DNA of 48,892 nucleotides. Source: Mesostigma viride. Taxonomy: Eukaryota > Streptophyta > Mesostigmatophyceae > Mesostigmatales > Mesostigmataceae. Where the stretch lies: contig RPFO01000697.1 in assembly GCA_009746045.1 (NCBI GenBank), positions 55,001-103,892 on the forward strand, in the 5' to 3' direction. Within the stretch, counting starts at the first letter, position 1. Every line of letters begins with the position of its first letter. A program made the translations under genes and the position numbers. The notes under the pieces were generated by a model, which was given only the letters and a program-made list of their open reading frames with translations, searched no databases and had not been told where the DNA came from. Positions 1 through 7,723 of the stretch are shown piece by piece.

Positions 1-220
1 TCCTTTGGATTGGGCAAGCATGATGTGGCTAAAATGTCCCCTCTTTCTTATGAACAGATAGAGCAAGACTGTCGCACACACATAGGTTTCCTAAAATGGG
101 TGGAGGCCTTCAACAAGGCCATGCAGGGAAGAATGGGTAGTGCCAGACCCCCTTAGTCCCTCTCACACGGCCCACCTGTCACACCTATTGACAAAAAGCC
201 TGCAGGGTGCAAGCACTTGC
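1..220 (+). pseudogene. Copia-2 pol fragment, 5' part (between protease-like and RT domains)
   Basis: The translation matches, in the opposite orientation, the segment of the Copia-1 polyprotein that lies just upstream of reverse transcriptase (positions 3190-3430 on the minus strand). It runs off the left end of the window. The reading frame is broken: extra bases near 119-135 and a stop at about 152 interrupt it. The fragment ends at 220 exactly where Copia-1 is inserted, and the same coding sequence resumes at 23312. It is the older host element into which the rest of the nest was inserted. The copia assignment is firm because the continuation encodes RT and RNase H; the decayed state is seen directly. 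Confidence 0.8.
216..220. repeat. Target-site duplication of Copia-1 (CTTGC), left copy
   Basis: CTTGC at 216-220 is repeated at 23312-23316 directly outside the other end of Copia-1. The uninterrupted homologous site inside Copia-1 itself (near 3190 on the minus strand) carries this motif once, which supports a 5-bp duplication. Confidence 0.9.
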
Positions 221-689
221 AGTTGGATGGAGACTAGGGACGACGAACAACTGATGAAGCTGAGAGCGAATGATGATTGTATTATCAATAATACAATGAG
301 AGAGCAATGAGAGAGCAATGGAAGCTGAGAGCTCAGAATGGAACGTCTGGGCAAACCCGGGTGCTGCGGCACTCCCCAGTGCTACGCCTATATGCCTATG
401 GCGGTGCTCACTGCAGCACCTGCCAGTGGACAACTGGACACTGCAATGCCATGCGACCACGTCACTAGCAACCAGCTAAGACTCGGCCCGTCAGGCCCGG
501 CTACACCGGACCTGGCGGGTCGATCTAGCACCTAGGAACAGTCTGGCACTAACTGCACGTCAGTCCACCTGACGCCTCAGTACCGTACGCCCTGCCGTAC
601 AGTACTGAGGTGTCCCGCTCAGCCGCGGTAGGCAATACGCGGCGCGCAGGCCGGAAATCCGTGTGTCAGCCTAAGCATCTCATCTAACT
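221..689 (-). repeat. Copia-1 3' LTR
   Basis: 469 bp, same length as the copy at 22843-23311, with one visible substitution (A at about 567 against G at about 23189). It contains a large inverted repeat at 575-610, with arms beginning CCTCAGTAC, which is kept with variation in the Copia-2 LTR at 27438-27861, so it may be a functional RNA or promoter structure. Reading on the minus strand it follows a purine-rich tract at 690-710. Confidence 0.9.
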
Positions 690-710
690 CCCATTATGTT
701 TTCCTTTCAG
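690..710 (-). other. Copia-1 polypurine tract
   Basis: On the minus strand the bases immediately upstream of the 3' LTR are almost all purines (AAAGGAAAACATAATGGG). This is the expected position of the plus-strand primer of an LTR retrotransposon. The same tract precedes the Copia-2 LTR at 27416-27437. Confidence 0.7.
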
Positions 711-1761
711 GTTGAAGGCTAGCGACTTCAAGCCTGACCCTGCCCAGCTAGGAGACTGACTCCAAGCTGACTGAGGTGCTGAGCAACTGACACCCATACT
801 GCCACATCTGGACTGAAAAAGATGGGCCCCAGAACTCGTGCAATACTTGTGATGGCATCACGTTTAGCTCAACATGCCCGGGGAGTTCCTCCTCCTCGCG
901 AGCTCACAAGGGAGATAGCTATGCCTGTCTGCCTATCCAGGGAGTGCATCACCAGCCAAGAGAGCCATTGTAAAAATGCCAAGGTAACCGTTTAAGAGGT
1001 GCCATGTTGTTCCATCATCATCGCCCACTCAGAGAAAAGAATACCCAGCCAGGCTGGGTCCACTGAGCTCAGGTTACCTGCAACCTGAGGAGTGACAGTA
1101 GACAGGTTTATTGCACCCTGCACTGTCCATGTTGTTCCTGCACAACATGTGAGGACCAGCCACCCCTGCCCTGCACAGAGGGGGCTGAAGTCCTAGTGAC
1201 AGGTGACAGGACTATGACATCCTGGACCTGGCCACATGGCACCTGCACCACGTGGGAGGACCAGCCACCCCTGCCCTGCACAGTGGTAGCTGAAGTCCTG
1301 GTGACAGGTGACAGGAATATTTCATCCTGCACCTGGGCTGAACACGTTGTACTAGACAACATGACAGCACCCATGCCTTTACTGCCACTGAACAGTTAGG
1401 CCAGGTGTCCCAGGATAACCACAGTGAACTGAGGTCCTGGGTAACCACCTGTCAAGGGAGCTTTGACCCTCCACTTGAATGGGAGGCACCTGAGCCACTG
1501 AGCTCAAGGCCAATCCACCAAGGCATACAACCCTAGTGGAAAAAAAAAAAAATGTGAGATACATCCCATGCCCACCTATGAAGGTGTGCATAACGAAATT
1601 CCATGGGGTTGAAAAAATCGAAACAGATTTTATTGGCATAGGGCACGCAGATGCATGAAAACAGACTCCAACCAACCCCCTTGCTGGAGGCCACAACCTA
1701 CCCCTTGGCCCTGCCCAAGGGGTACTGGGTTACCTAGGCGGTCCTGGTGAACAGGACCCTG
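711..1761 (-). other. Copia-1 3' untranslated region with tandem repeat
   Basis: About 1.05 kb between the pol stop and the polypurine tract, with no convincing reading frame. It holds two tandem copies of a unit of about 105 bp (roughly 1151-1255 and 1256-1350; each begins GAGGACCAGCCACCCC). The equivalent region of Copia-2 (26880-27000) seems to have one copy. A minus-strand AATAAA at 1629-1634 is a possible polyadenylation signal upstream of the LTR. The long 3' untranslated segment is shared with Copia-2 and so is a family feature. Confidence 0.7.
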
Positions 1762-4242
1762 CTAGGCGTCCCCCCTATGGGGCAGGGTTGCCTGCTTGCC
1801 ATAGGGGTTCATCAAGTGGTACAACAGCTGATATTGTTCAGCTGCCTGCTGAGGCACTTTAGTGAGTGCATCAGCAGCGTTGTGTTTGTCCTCCACGTGA
1901 CGGGTGGACTCCCAGTAGGTGGACTCCTGTTTCAGGACCACCCAGTCAAGATCAGTGTGGACAGCATAGGGGTTAGCAAGGAAACTGAGGACTGACTGAC
2001 TGTCAGTGAGCAAGTGTGCCACCACCCCAGCATTGCTGCCTGCTTGCATCTGCAACCAAACCAGCACATGATTCAAGTACCTGGCATGAAGCACTGCTGA
2101 CACCACTGCCCTGCACTCAGCAGCATTGCTGCTGACAGCCTTGCGTCTATGCAATCGGCTGTACCATGAAATGAGAGACAAGGGTGCATCATCATTCTGC
2201 ACAAAATACAAGCCTGACTCCCTTGCCTGCAACTTGGTAATCTGCCTGGACTCCATGGAACTATCCATCATAGCTTGGATGTGAATGGTTTTGTGGAGAT
2301 CCAAAGAGTGCAAGATAAGGGGAGGGCCTTCCTGGAGAGTTTTGGTGATGGCTTTATGACCTACTTGCATCAAGACCTCATCATCAACTCTGCTAACCAC
2401 AGCCAGGTGAGGTGCACACGTTGAGCACAACCACCCCAGCTTGCCTCTAATGGTAGGACAGGCTCCAGGTTTGATTTTTGTTTGCAAAACCTCCAAGCAG
2501 CTGTGCATGTAGTCATTGGGAGAATAAAGTGCACACACCCACTGGTTTTGATGCTGCTGGAGTTGTAACATTGTGCCACAAAATTTTATGGCAGTGGTGC
2601 CCAGCTCGACTTGCTTGCCAATCTCAAAATGCTGTGACACTTGTTGAATAAAATCATCTACAGCACGCCTTGGCCCAGCAATCAGCTGATCATCCCCATG
2701 CCACACAAAGGTGAGTATGCCATGAGGGTGTGGGACCACAAAGAAGCAAGGGTCTATGTCATCATATCTAGCCCCTAGCTTTTCAAACACAGCCTGAGCT
2801 GACATCCTGAAAATTCGAGGAGCTGATTGCAGCCCTTCGACCCCTATGTTAGCTTTCAGGTACTGCTGAGGTATGTGTTTTGCCCAAACTCTGGGAGTGG
2901 AGACTACATACACCTGACCATGCCACACTTGTTGTGCTATCTCAGGTGAGCCTTTCAAGAAAGCCCTTTTAATGTCTGTAGCCTTACATACATAGTCATC
3001 CCCATCATTGAGATGACCCACAAAGACAGACAGCAAGATTTTTAAGGACGTTTGCTGAATGCCTGGCGTGTACAACTCTGCCTCTGTCAGATCAGTGGTG
3101 CCCTTGAACTCTGTCACACAAGGTCGAGCATGGAAAATGACTGACCCATCTGCTGCTGGCTTATGTTTACACACAAACTTCAGGCGCAAGTGCTTGCACC
3201 CTGCAGGCTTTTTGTCAATAGGTGTGACAGGTGGAGTATGAGAAGGACTAAGAGGATCTGGCACTACCCATTCTTCCCTGGCCTTGTTGAAGGCCTCCAC
3301 CCATTTTAGGAATCCTATGTGTGTGCGACAGTCTTGCTCTATCTGTTCATAAGAAAGAGGAGACATTTTAGCCACATCATGCTTGCCCAATCCAAATGAG
3401 TTGGGATGAAGTTTTTGGTTGTGAACCAAGTCTGCCACACAGGGTTCTTGCCCTGGGGCATACTTGGGTGTAGCAAATTTGACAGAAGCAATGTTGGTGT
3501 TAAGAAGTTGTTCAAGAGAAATTTTGAAATGATTCAGATCAACACCACCCAGGTCCTGGATGGATAGTCTATCACTGGAGATGAGGACACCAGGGTAAGA
3601 GAGAAAAGGATCACCCAACAAAGCATTGCCCTTATAACCTTCCAAGACCTGAAAAGGAGTAGGGATACCGAGGATAGTCAACATGACCTGACCTAATACC
3701 TTGAGGGATGACTGCCCTGAGAAATCAGCCACATGGTGCCAGGGTGAAGGTTCCAAAGGCATATGGGGCACAGCCAGGGCACTGATAATGCTGACCTGGG
3801 CTTGTGTGTCCACTGCAACCATAAATGGGCTATTGTCATGCTGCCCAACCTTCCCCACCTTAGCTGATCCTGCAGCAGTTTGAGCTTTAGCTCTATGAGC
3901 TGCTTGTAAAATGCGAACAGCGTCTGCTAGACTGCGTTTGGAAGGTGCAGCTAGTGGCTGAGCTATGTTCACACTTGAAGAGGTGATAGGTTGCTGATCA
4001 CCTGTTTTGCCAATGTGACCCTCTGCTGCAGGGGGCCAATCCTGCAGTGACTGCCTACAATCATCAAGGGTGACCTGGGTGTCACAGTGGGTGTGGCTCT
4101 CACACTCACCAGTGGGTGTTCCAAACAACCACTCACTGGGCAACGCTGGGATGCCAGGCAACTGTACAGGGCTGTCGGCCAACAGCTCTTCCTCCTCTGC
4201 CACGTCTGACACAGTTGGAAAATACAATTTCATCCTGTGAGG
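1762..4242 (-). CDS. Copia-1 pol, C-terminal part: protease-like, reverse transcriptase, RNase H
   Basis: An open frame of 823 codons from the ATG at 4233, but that ATG is internal: reading continues upstream to the Ty3-A insertion at 4247 and joins in frame with the integrase segment at 16827. A retropepsin-like segment has DTQA at about residue 142 in place of the usual D-T/S-G-A, followed by an ALLGDP motif near 205. Copia-type RT follows, with ATDIKRAFL (catalytic D about 420) and the WHGDD motif near 512-515 standing for the usual YVDD. RNase H comes last, with TDSQS, ADALTKV and DKHN motifs. The protease-like domain therefore lies after integrase and before RT, which is not the usual copia order. 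No frameshift is seen in this half. Product: polymerase that copies the element RNA in virus-like particles. Confidence 0.88.
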   Translation of the reverse strand, partial: PHRMKLYFPTVSDVAEEEELLADSPVQLPGIPALPSEWLFGTPTGECESHTHCDTQVTLDDCRQSLQDWPPAAEGHIGKTGDQQPITSSSVNIAQPLAAPSKRSLADAVRILQAAHRAKAQTAAGSAKVGKVGQHDNSPFMVAVDTQAQVSIISALAVPHMPLEPSPWHHVADFSGQSSLKVLGQVMLTILGIPTPFQVLEGYKGNALLGDPFLSYPGVLISSDRLSIQDLGGVDLNHFKISLEQLLNTNIASVKFATPKYAPGQEPCVADLVHNQKLHPNSFGLGKHDVAKMSPLSYEQIEQDCRTHIGFLKWVEAFNKAREEWVVPDPLSPSHTPPVTPIDKKPAGCKHLRLKFVCKHKPAADGSVIFHARPCVTEFKGTTDLTEAELYTPGIQQTSLKILLSVFVGHLNDGDDYVCKATDIKRAFLKGSPEIAQQVWHGQVYVVSTPRVWAKHIPQQYLKANIGVEGLQSAPRIFRMSAQAVFEKLGARYDDIDPCFFVVPHPHGILTFVWHGDDQLIAGPRRAVDDFIQQVSQHFEIGKQVELGTTAIKFCGTMLQLQQHQNQWVCALYSPNDYMHSCLEVLQTKIKPGACPTIRGKLGWLCSTCAPHLAVVSRVDDEVLMQVGHKAITKTLQEGPPLILHSLDLHKTIHIQAMMDSSMESRQITKLQARESGLYFVQNDDAPLSLISWYSRLHRRKAVSSNAAECRAVVSAVLHARYLNHVLVWLQMQAGSNAGVVAHLLTDSQSVLSFLANPYAVHTDLDWVVLKQESTYWESTRHVEDKHNAADALTKVPQQAAEQYQLLYHLMNPYGKQATLPHRGDA

Positions 4243-4247
4243 TGAAC
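4243..4247. repeat. Target-site duplication of Ty3-A (TGAAC), left copy
   Basis: TGAAC at 4243-4247 recurs at 16827-16831. Removing Ty3-A plus one copy rejoins Copia-1 pol without a frame change (codons TGT TCA CCT CAC AGG ATG across the junction on the minus strand). Confidence 0.93.
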
Positions 4248-4819
4248 TGTTACGTCGCGTAACAATTCGTGTAGTTACGGACGTAAATTAGGTCTTTTGC
4301 CTCGGTTGTCCCTAGGTTTACGTTTAGGCTCCTACCGGGACATTATGGTCTTCGTAACAGTACTGTGGTACATTGGGTGCCGTTGGGCGCCGCGCCGCGT
4401 ACTTTACTAGTGGTCCTGATCCTGTGGTAGAATGTAGTGGACCAGCGTGCATCAGTAGATGTAGTGGACCAGCGTGCATCTGTAGGCGAGGGCCATGTCG
4501 GCCCGAGCGTGTTGGACCGTTGGTGACCATTTATGCGCGTTCTACCCCTTGTGTGTGCACTCGGCGTGTGTTAAGTGAATTGACACATTTAGGCTTGGGT
4601 CACGGCAGTGTAGTTGTGTTTCCTTCCTCTATTCCTGGAGTAAACGGGTTTTGATAAATGGTTGTATGGCGTATTATAGTAACACTTACGTTAATGCATT
4701 GAGATCAGCTCCGTCACGTTCGTCTTTCGCCAGAGGGTTAAGTAGAGGAGGCCTGACCAGTTTAGGTAGTATCAGGCCCATTAGAGGTAGAGGTGGAGGT
4801 AGATATCCGCGGCGTAACA
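4248..4819 (+). repeat. Ty3-A 5' LTR
   Basis: 572 bp, TG...CA ends. The first 17 bases form an inverted repeat (TGTTACG, 3-nt loop, CGTAACA). It holds a short tandem duplication (TAGTGGACCAGCGTGCATC twice at about 4436-4480). Compared with 16254-16826 I find three substitutions around 4573-4594, one single-base indel near 4652 and one substitution near 4780. Confidence 0.92.
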
Positions 4820-4820
4820 A

Positions 4821-4838
4821 TGGTTCCGGAGGAACTTC
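4821..4838 (+). other. Ty3-A primer-binding site
   Basis: One base after the LTR the sequence reads TGGTTCCGGAGGAACTTC. The TGG start is what a site pairing with the 3' CCA of a tRNA should have. I did not assign the tRNA. Confidence 0.65.
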
Positions 4839-5352
4839 AGTAGGTAGTGAACGAGACGACTATCCCTTGCCACATACACCTTTTCAAGACCCCTTCCGCG
4901 TCCAGGAACAAGAAGTCGACACTTCCTTGATAGGTAATGGGCGGGTCGCCTTCAAGCTAGGAGCGTCGTGCTGCCCGTTTCGGGACACGCTTTACCTAGA
5001 AGCTAGACCTGCTCACAGCGGATAAATCCTTTCGTAGTTAGCCTGTCCTTCGCCTTGTTTTCCTGCTTACGGTTGTTTCCTGCCTTAGATAGGGGAGTAT
5101 TACTGTTCGGAGACGATTAGCGTCGCAGTACCTACACCTTTTTCCTTGTGCTGCTGCTTTATTAGACGGCCGCACCCGCAGAGTTACGGGGCGCTGTGTT
5201 AGGACGAGCGCTGGGATATCCGGCCGCTGACTTAGGACGAGAGCTGGAAACTCCCGCCCTCCTTCTTCTTTCGGTGATCCAGATCGTCAAGCTAAGTCGC
5301 CTACCCCTACCTCGTCTAGCTTGACATCACAAGACACGCCAGGTGAGTTATC
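4839..5352 (+). promoter_or_regulatory. Ty3-A leader with candidate splice donor
   Basis: About 500 bp without a supported gene; a 124-codon open frame starting inside the LTR (4651-5025) has no recognisable domain. CAG|GTGAGT at 5340-5348 is a textbook 5' splice-site consensus, 11 bases before the ATG of the next ORF. A pyrimidine-rich acceptor (GTTGCTTTCAG, ending 5839) lies downstream of that ORF, so splicing would remove a 497-nt intron holding the small ORF and bring the cap closer to gag. Inferred from consensus only. Confidence 0.4.
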
Positions 5353-5745
5353 ATGAGTCAACGTCGTGTTTTTACTGCGCCTTCCCATTCATCTAGTGAT
5401 AATAGTTTAGCTAAGTATTACGTAGTTATTACCCCTCAATGGTCAGCCATTTTCCTCTCTTGGTCAGATGCTAGGAAGATAGTGCAAAACCGTACATATA
5501 ATGTAATTAGGTATAAGAAATTTGTTACCTTCGAGGAAGCTCAACAATTCCTTATAGACCATAGCGTATCAGATCTAGGCCTACACGTACGTTCTACTCC
5601 TCATGGTCGCCCTCCTGTAGAAGCTCTAGATTTTGCTACCCCTCCTTCGTCTCCCCCTAAGAGGGCTGCATCCTCATCTAGCTTAGATACTCCTCTCACC
5701 TTGGAATTCGGTTCCCTATCCATTACTGTTGTTAAAAAGGACTGA
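5353..5745 (+). CDS. Small ORF with RNase H1-type hybrid-binding (Cauli_VI/RHBD) domain
   Basis: A 130-residue protein starting at ATG 5353. Residues about 21-69 fit the RNase H1 N-terminal hybrid-binding fold (the caulimovirus VI/viroplasmin family): KYYVV at the start, a central W-S-x-I-F-L-S-W-S-D-A pattern, then YKKF followed by TFEEAQQFL. In RNase H1 this module binds RNA:DNA hybrids or double-stranded RNA. The remainder is a Ser/Pro-rich tail. The ORF is separate from the RNase H domain of pol, which lies 3.5 kb downstream. It may help reverse transcription by holding hybrids, or act in trans in the particle; this role is inferred. It sits between a consensus splice donor and acceptor, so the spliced and unspliced RNAs may differ in whether they carry it. 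Confidence 0.75.
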   Translation: MSQRRVFTAPSHSSSDNSLAKYYVVITPQWSAIFLSWSDARKIVQNRTYNVIRYKKFVTFEEAQQFLIDHSVSDLGLHVRSTPHGRPPVEALDFATPPSSPPKRAASSSSLDTPLTLEFGSLSITVVKKD

Positions 5746-6104
5746 TTTAAATTGTTCCTTTCTTTTAAGCCATTAAAATCTTTTCCTTTTCTTTCCTTGC
5801 CTTATATTAGGCCTTGTCCTTTATCCTTGTTGCTTTCAGTTAGATTTTTGATCATTTACTTAAACAAAAATGGATCCAGTGGGTGGTAACTGTCGCCTAT
5901 ACCTACCAATACTCCTACTATGAATAATAATAATAATAATAATAATAACAACCATAACAACAATCGGGTAACCGACGGGACTCACTTGAAACGGTACACC
6001 ATCTCACTCCTCAAGGTAATCTTCGTGCCTCACCTCCTTCTCCTCTTGCTGATGGTCGCCGTCGTCCCTCACTTACCCCTCCTACCTATGAACAACGTCA
6101 ACGT
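5746..6104 (+). other. Spacer before gag with AAT repeat
   Basis: It holds a pyrimidine-rich stretch with a candidate splice acceptor ending at 5839, an ATG at 5871 followed by an early stop, and an (AAT)n run at about 5922-5948. A short frame beginning in that run codes for poly-asparagine then hydrophobic residues. I do not treat it as a gene, though it could be the frameshifted N-terminus of gag. Confidence 0.5.
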
Positions 6105-7610
6105 ATGCAAGTCAGATTTAGTGATGACCCTTCCCTTACCCTGAACCAGGCCCCTGCCCCTCCTGCAACCTTGGCTCAACCCTCCAGCAGGTCCTCACTA
6201 ACTAACAATGTTTTTAGGCCTCCTTCCCACCCTGTTCCTTCCATGCCTGCTCTTAACACGGGTCGTGCCTCTGCCCCTGTCGGTCCTTCTGGGCGCCCTA
6301 GTGCAGTTCCCTTTTACCCACCTGCTTCCTGGTCCTACCCTGAGACGGCCTATGAGGCAGCCCAGGTCCCTACCCGTGTGGCTGATTTAGAAGTTAATAG
6401 TGATTTCAGTACCATGCCCTTAGATGACAGAAATTATGATCATTTTGCCTATTCCTCTCTTCGTGAGCAATATACTGTCCCCTTCTCTTATGGGCACCAG
6501 CCTGAAACGGTGGCCCCGTCTAGACCCCTACCCAAGACTTTTCCTCTTCCTTCCTTCTATCCCGCTTATGTAGCAGTGGAAGATAGTGGCCCTATGGGAA
6601 AAACTGACTCTTCTAATCCCCCTAAGCCCCCTGCTCTTCCCCTCTTTGCTAACCTTCCCAAGCTGGATGTCAAGTCTACCCCTCAACAGTTTTTCACCTT
6701 TATTATGTTGCTTACACAGAACACGGAGTCGTGGCAGAATCATAATAGATGGCGTCTTTCTGATGCTGTATTAGTTCCTCACTATCTCACAACCTGTATT
6801 ACTCCTGAGCTTGCTAACCTCATTCAGTGTGAGTCTTTGGCCTCTCATGCCTACCCTAACTCTGTAGCAGAATTGTTTAAGCGTTTAGAGAACCATTTAG
6901 TCCCTCCTGATTCAGATTGGCAGGATAGATTAGCCTTTGGTACCTTGCAGCAGGGTACTAAATCATTTAAGGAGTATATGAAAGAGTTTGATGCTCAGAT
7001 GGTACGAATTAGGGATTTGTCGGGTGCAGAAGTACGTGCTCGCTTCCTCCAAGGCCTCAGTAGACCCTTATTACGTGAAGTCAAGCGCCAGTTCTCTGCC
7101 TACCGTTTTACTGATCTGCCCCTCAAGCATGTGCGCCAGCATCTCTTGCGTGTAGCAGATTTCTTCACCACCCCTTCTCTTCCTACCCGTTCCCGTATTA
7201 ATAATATTATCCTTACCCCTGAGGAGGAGAACTCCTATGTAGAAGAATTAGATATCTGTGTTACTGACCTTTCAGCCCTTGATGTCTCTCATATCACATG
7301 CTATCATTGTAAGGAAGTAGGTCATCTTAAACGTGAGTGCCCCAAGTTCCTTTCGGGTGCTCCCCCTCATCCCGACGCTCGCCCTCCTCGTACCCCTCAG
7401 CGTGCTCCTATTCGTCCTACTTCAGGACGCATCCCTTCAGCTACCCCTAGTAGGCTGAATGCTGTGCAGACAGGATCCCCAGGGTTCCCCTATGATAATC
7501 AGGCTCCCGCACCCTCTTCGCTCCCTCGTGACCCTCCAGCAGTGGCTTTTTCGCCAGGGTCTTCTTCGGGGTTAGTTCCTATGGATTTGGGGGGGGAGGG
7601 GGAACAGTAG
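6105..7610 (+). CDS. Ty3-A gag
   Basis: 501 codons from ATG 6105. The first ~180 residues are rich in Pro, Ser and Ala. The middle (about 185-370) has the helical Ty3/gypsy capsid pattern, including WQNHNRWRLSDA and a WQDRLAFGTLQQGTKSFKEY segment. A single CCHC zinc knuckle starts at C399 (C-x2-C-x4-H-x4-C, CYHCKEVGHLKREC), the nucleocapsid motif that binds the element RNA. The tail is Pro-rich. The frame ends at 7610 just after a run of eight G at 7589-7596. The pol frame is open through that G run, so a -1 shift there would make a Gag-Pol fusion. The true N-terminus may lie upstream. Confidence 0.88.
   Translation: MQVRFSDDPSLTLNQAPAPPATLAQPSSRSSLTNNVFRPPSHPVPSMPALNTGRASAPVGPSGRPSAVPFYPPASWSYPETAYEAAQVPTRVADLEVNSDFSTMPLDDRNYDHFAYSSLREQYTVPFSYGHQPETVAPSRPLPKTFPLPSFYPAYVAVEDSGPMGKTDSSNPPKPPALPLFANLPKLDVKSTPQQFFTFIMLLTQNTESWQNHNRWRLSDAVLVPHYLTTCITPELANLIQCESLASHAYPNSVAELFKRLENHLVPPDSDWQDRLAFGTLQQGTKSFKEYMKEFDAQMVRIRDLSGAEVRARFLQGLSRPLLREVKRQFSAYRFTDLPLKHVRQHLLRVADFFTTPSLPTRSRINNIILTPEEENSYVEELDICVTDLSALDVSHITCYHCKEVGHLKRECPKFLSGAPPHPDARPPRTPQRAPIRPTSGRIPSATPSRLNAVQTGSPGFPYDNQAPAPSSLPRDPPAVAFSPGSSSGLVPMDLGGEGEQ
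7589..7596 (+). promoter_or_regulatory. G8 run at the gag-pol frame change (candidate -1 shift site)
   Basis: Gag reads TTG GGG GGG GAG and stops 18 bases later. A -1 shift on the G run enters a frame that is open without a stop from here to the pol frame and its protease at about 7826. A missing G in the assembly would give the same picture. Confidence 0.5.
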
Positions 7611-7723
7611 GCCTGTCAGCCGGGGGTAACCTGGACAGGTCCTTAGATAGTACCCCAGATAAAAATTTTTGCCTGCCTGTTTTTATAACCTCTGTAGGAG
7701 CTGAATCTTCCCTACCACTACGT

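Noticed and set aside
5920-6144. Short frame starting with poly-Asn then a hydrophobic stretch upstream of gag
   Set aside because: It arises from an AAT microsatellite and overlaps the gag start in another frame; no domain or independent support.
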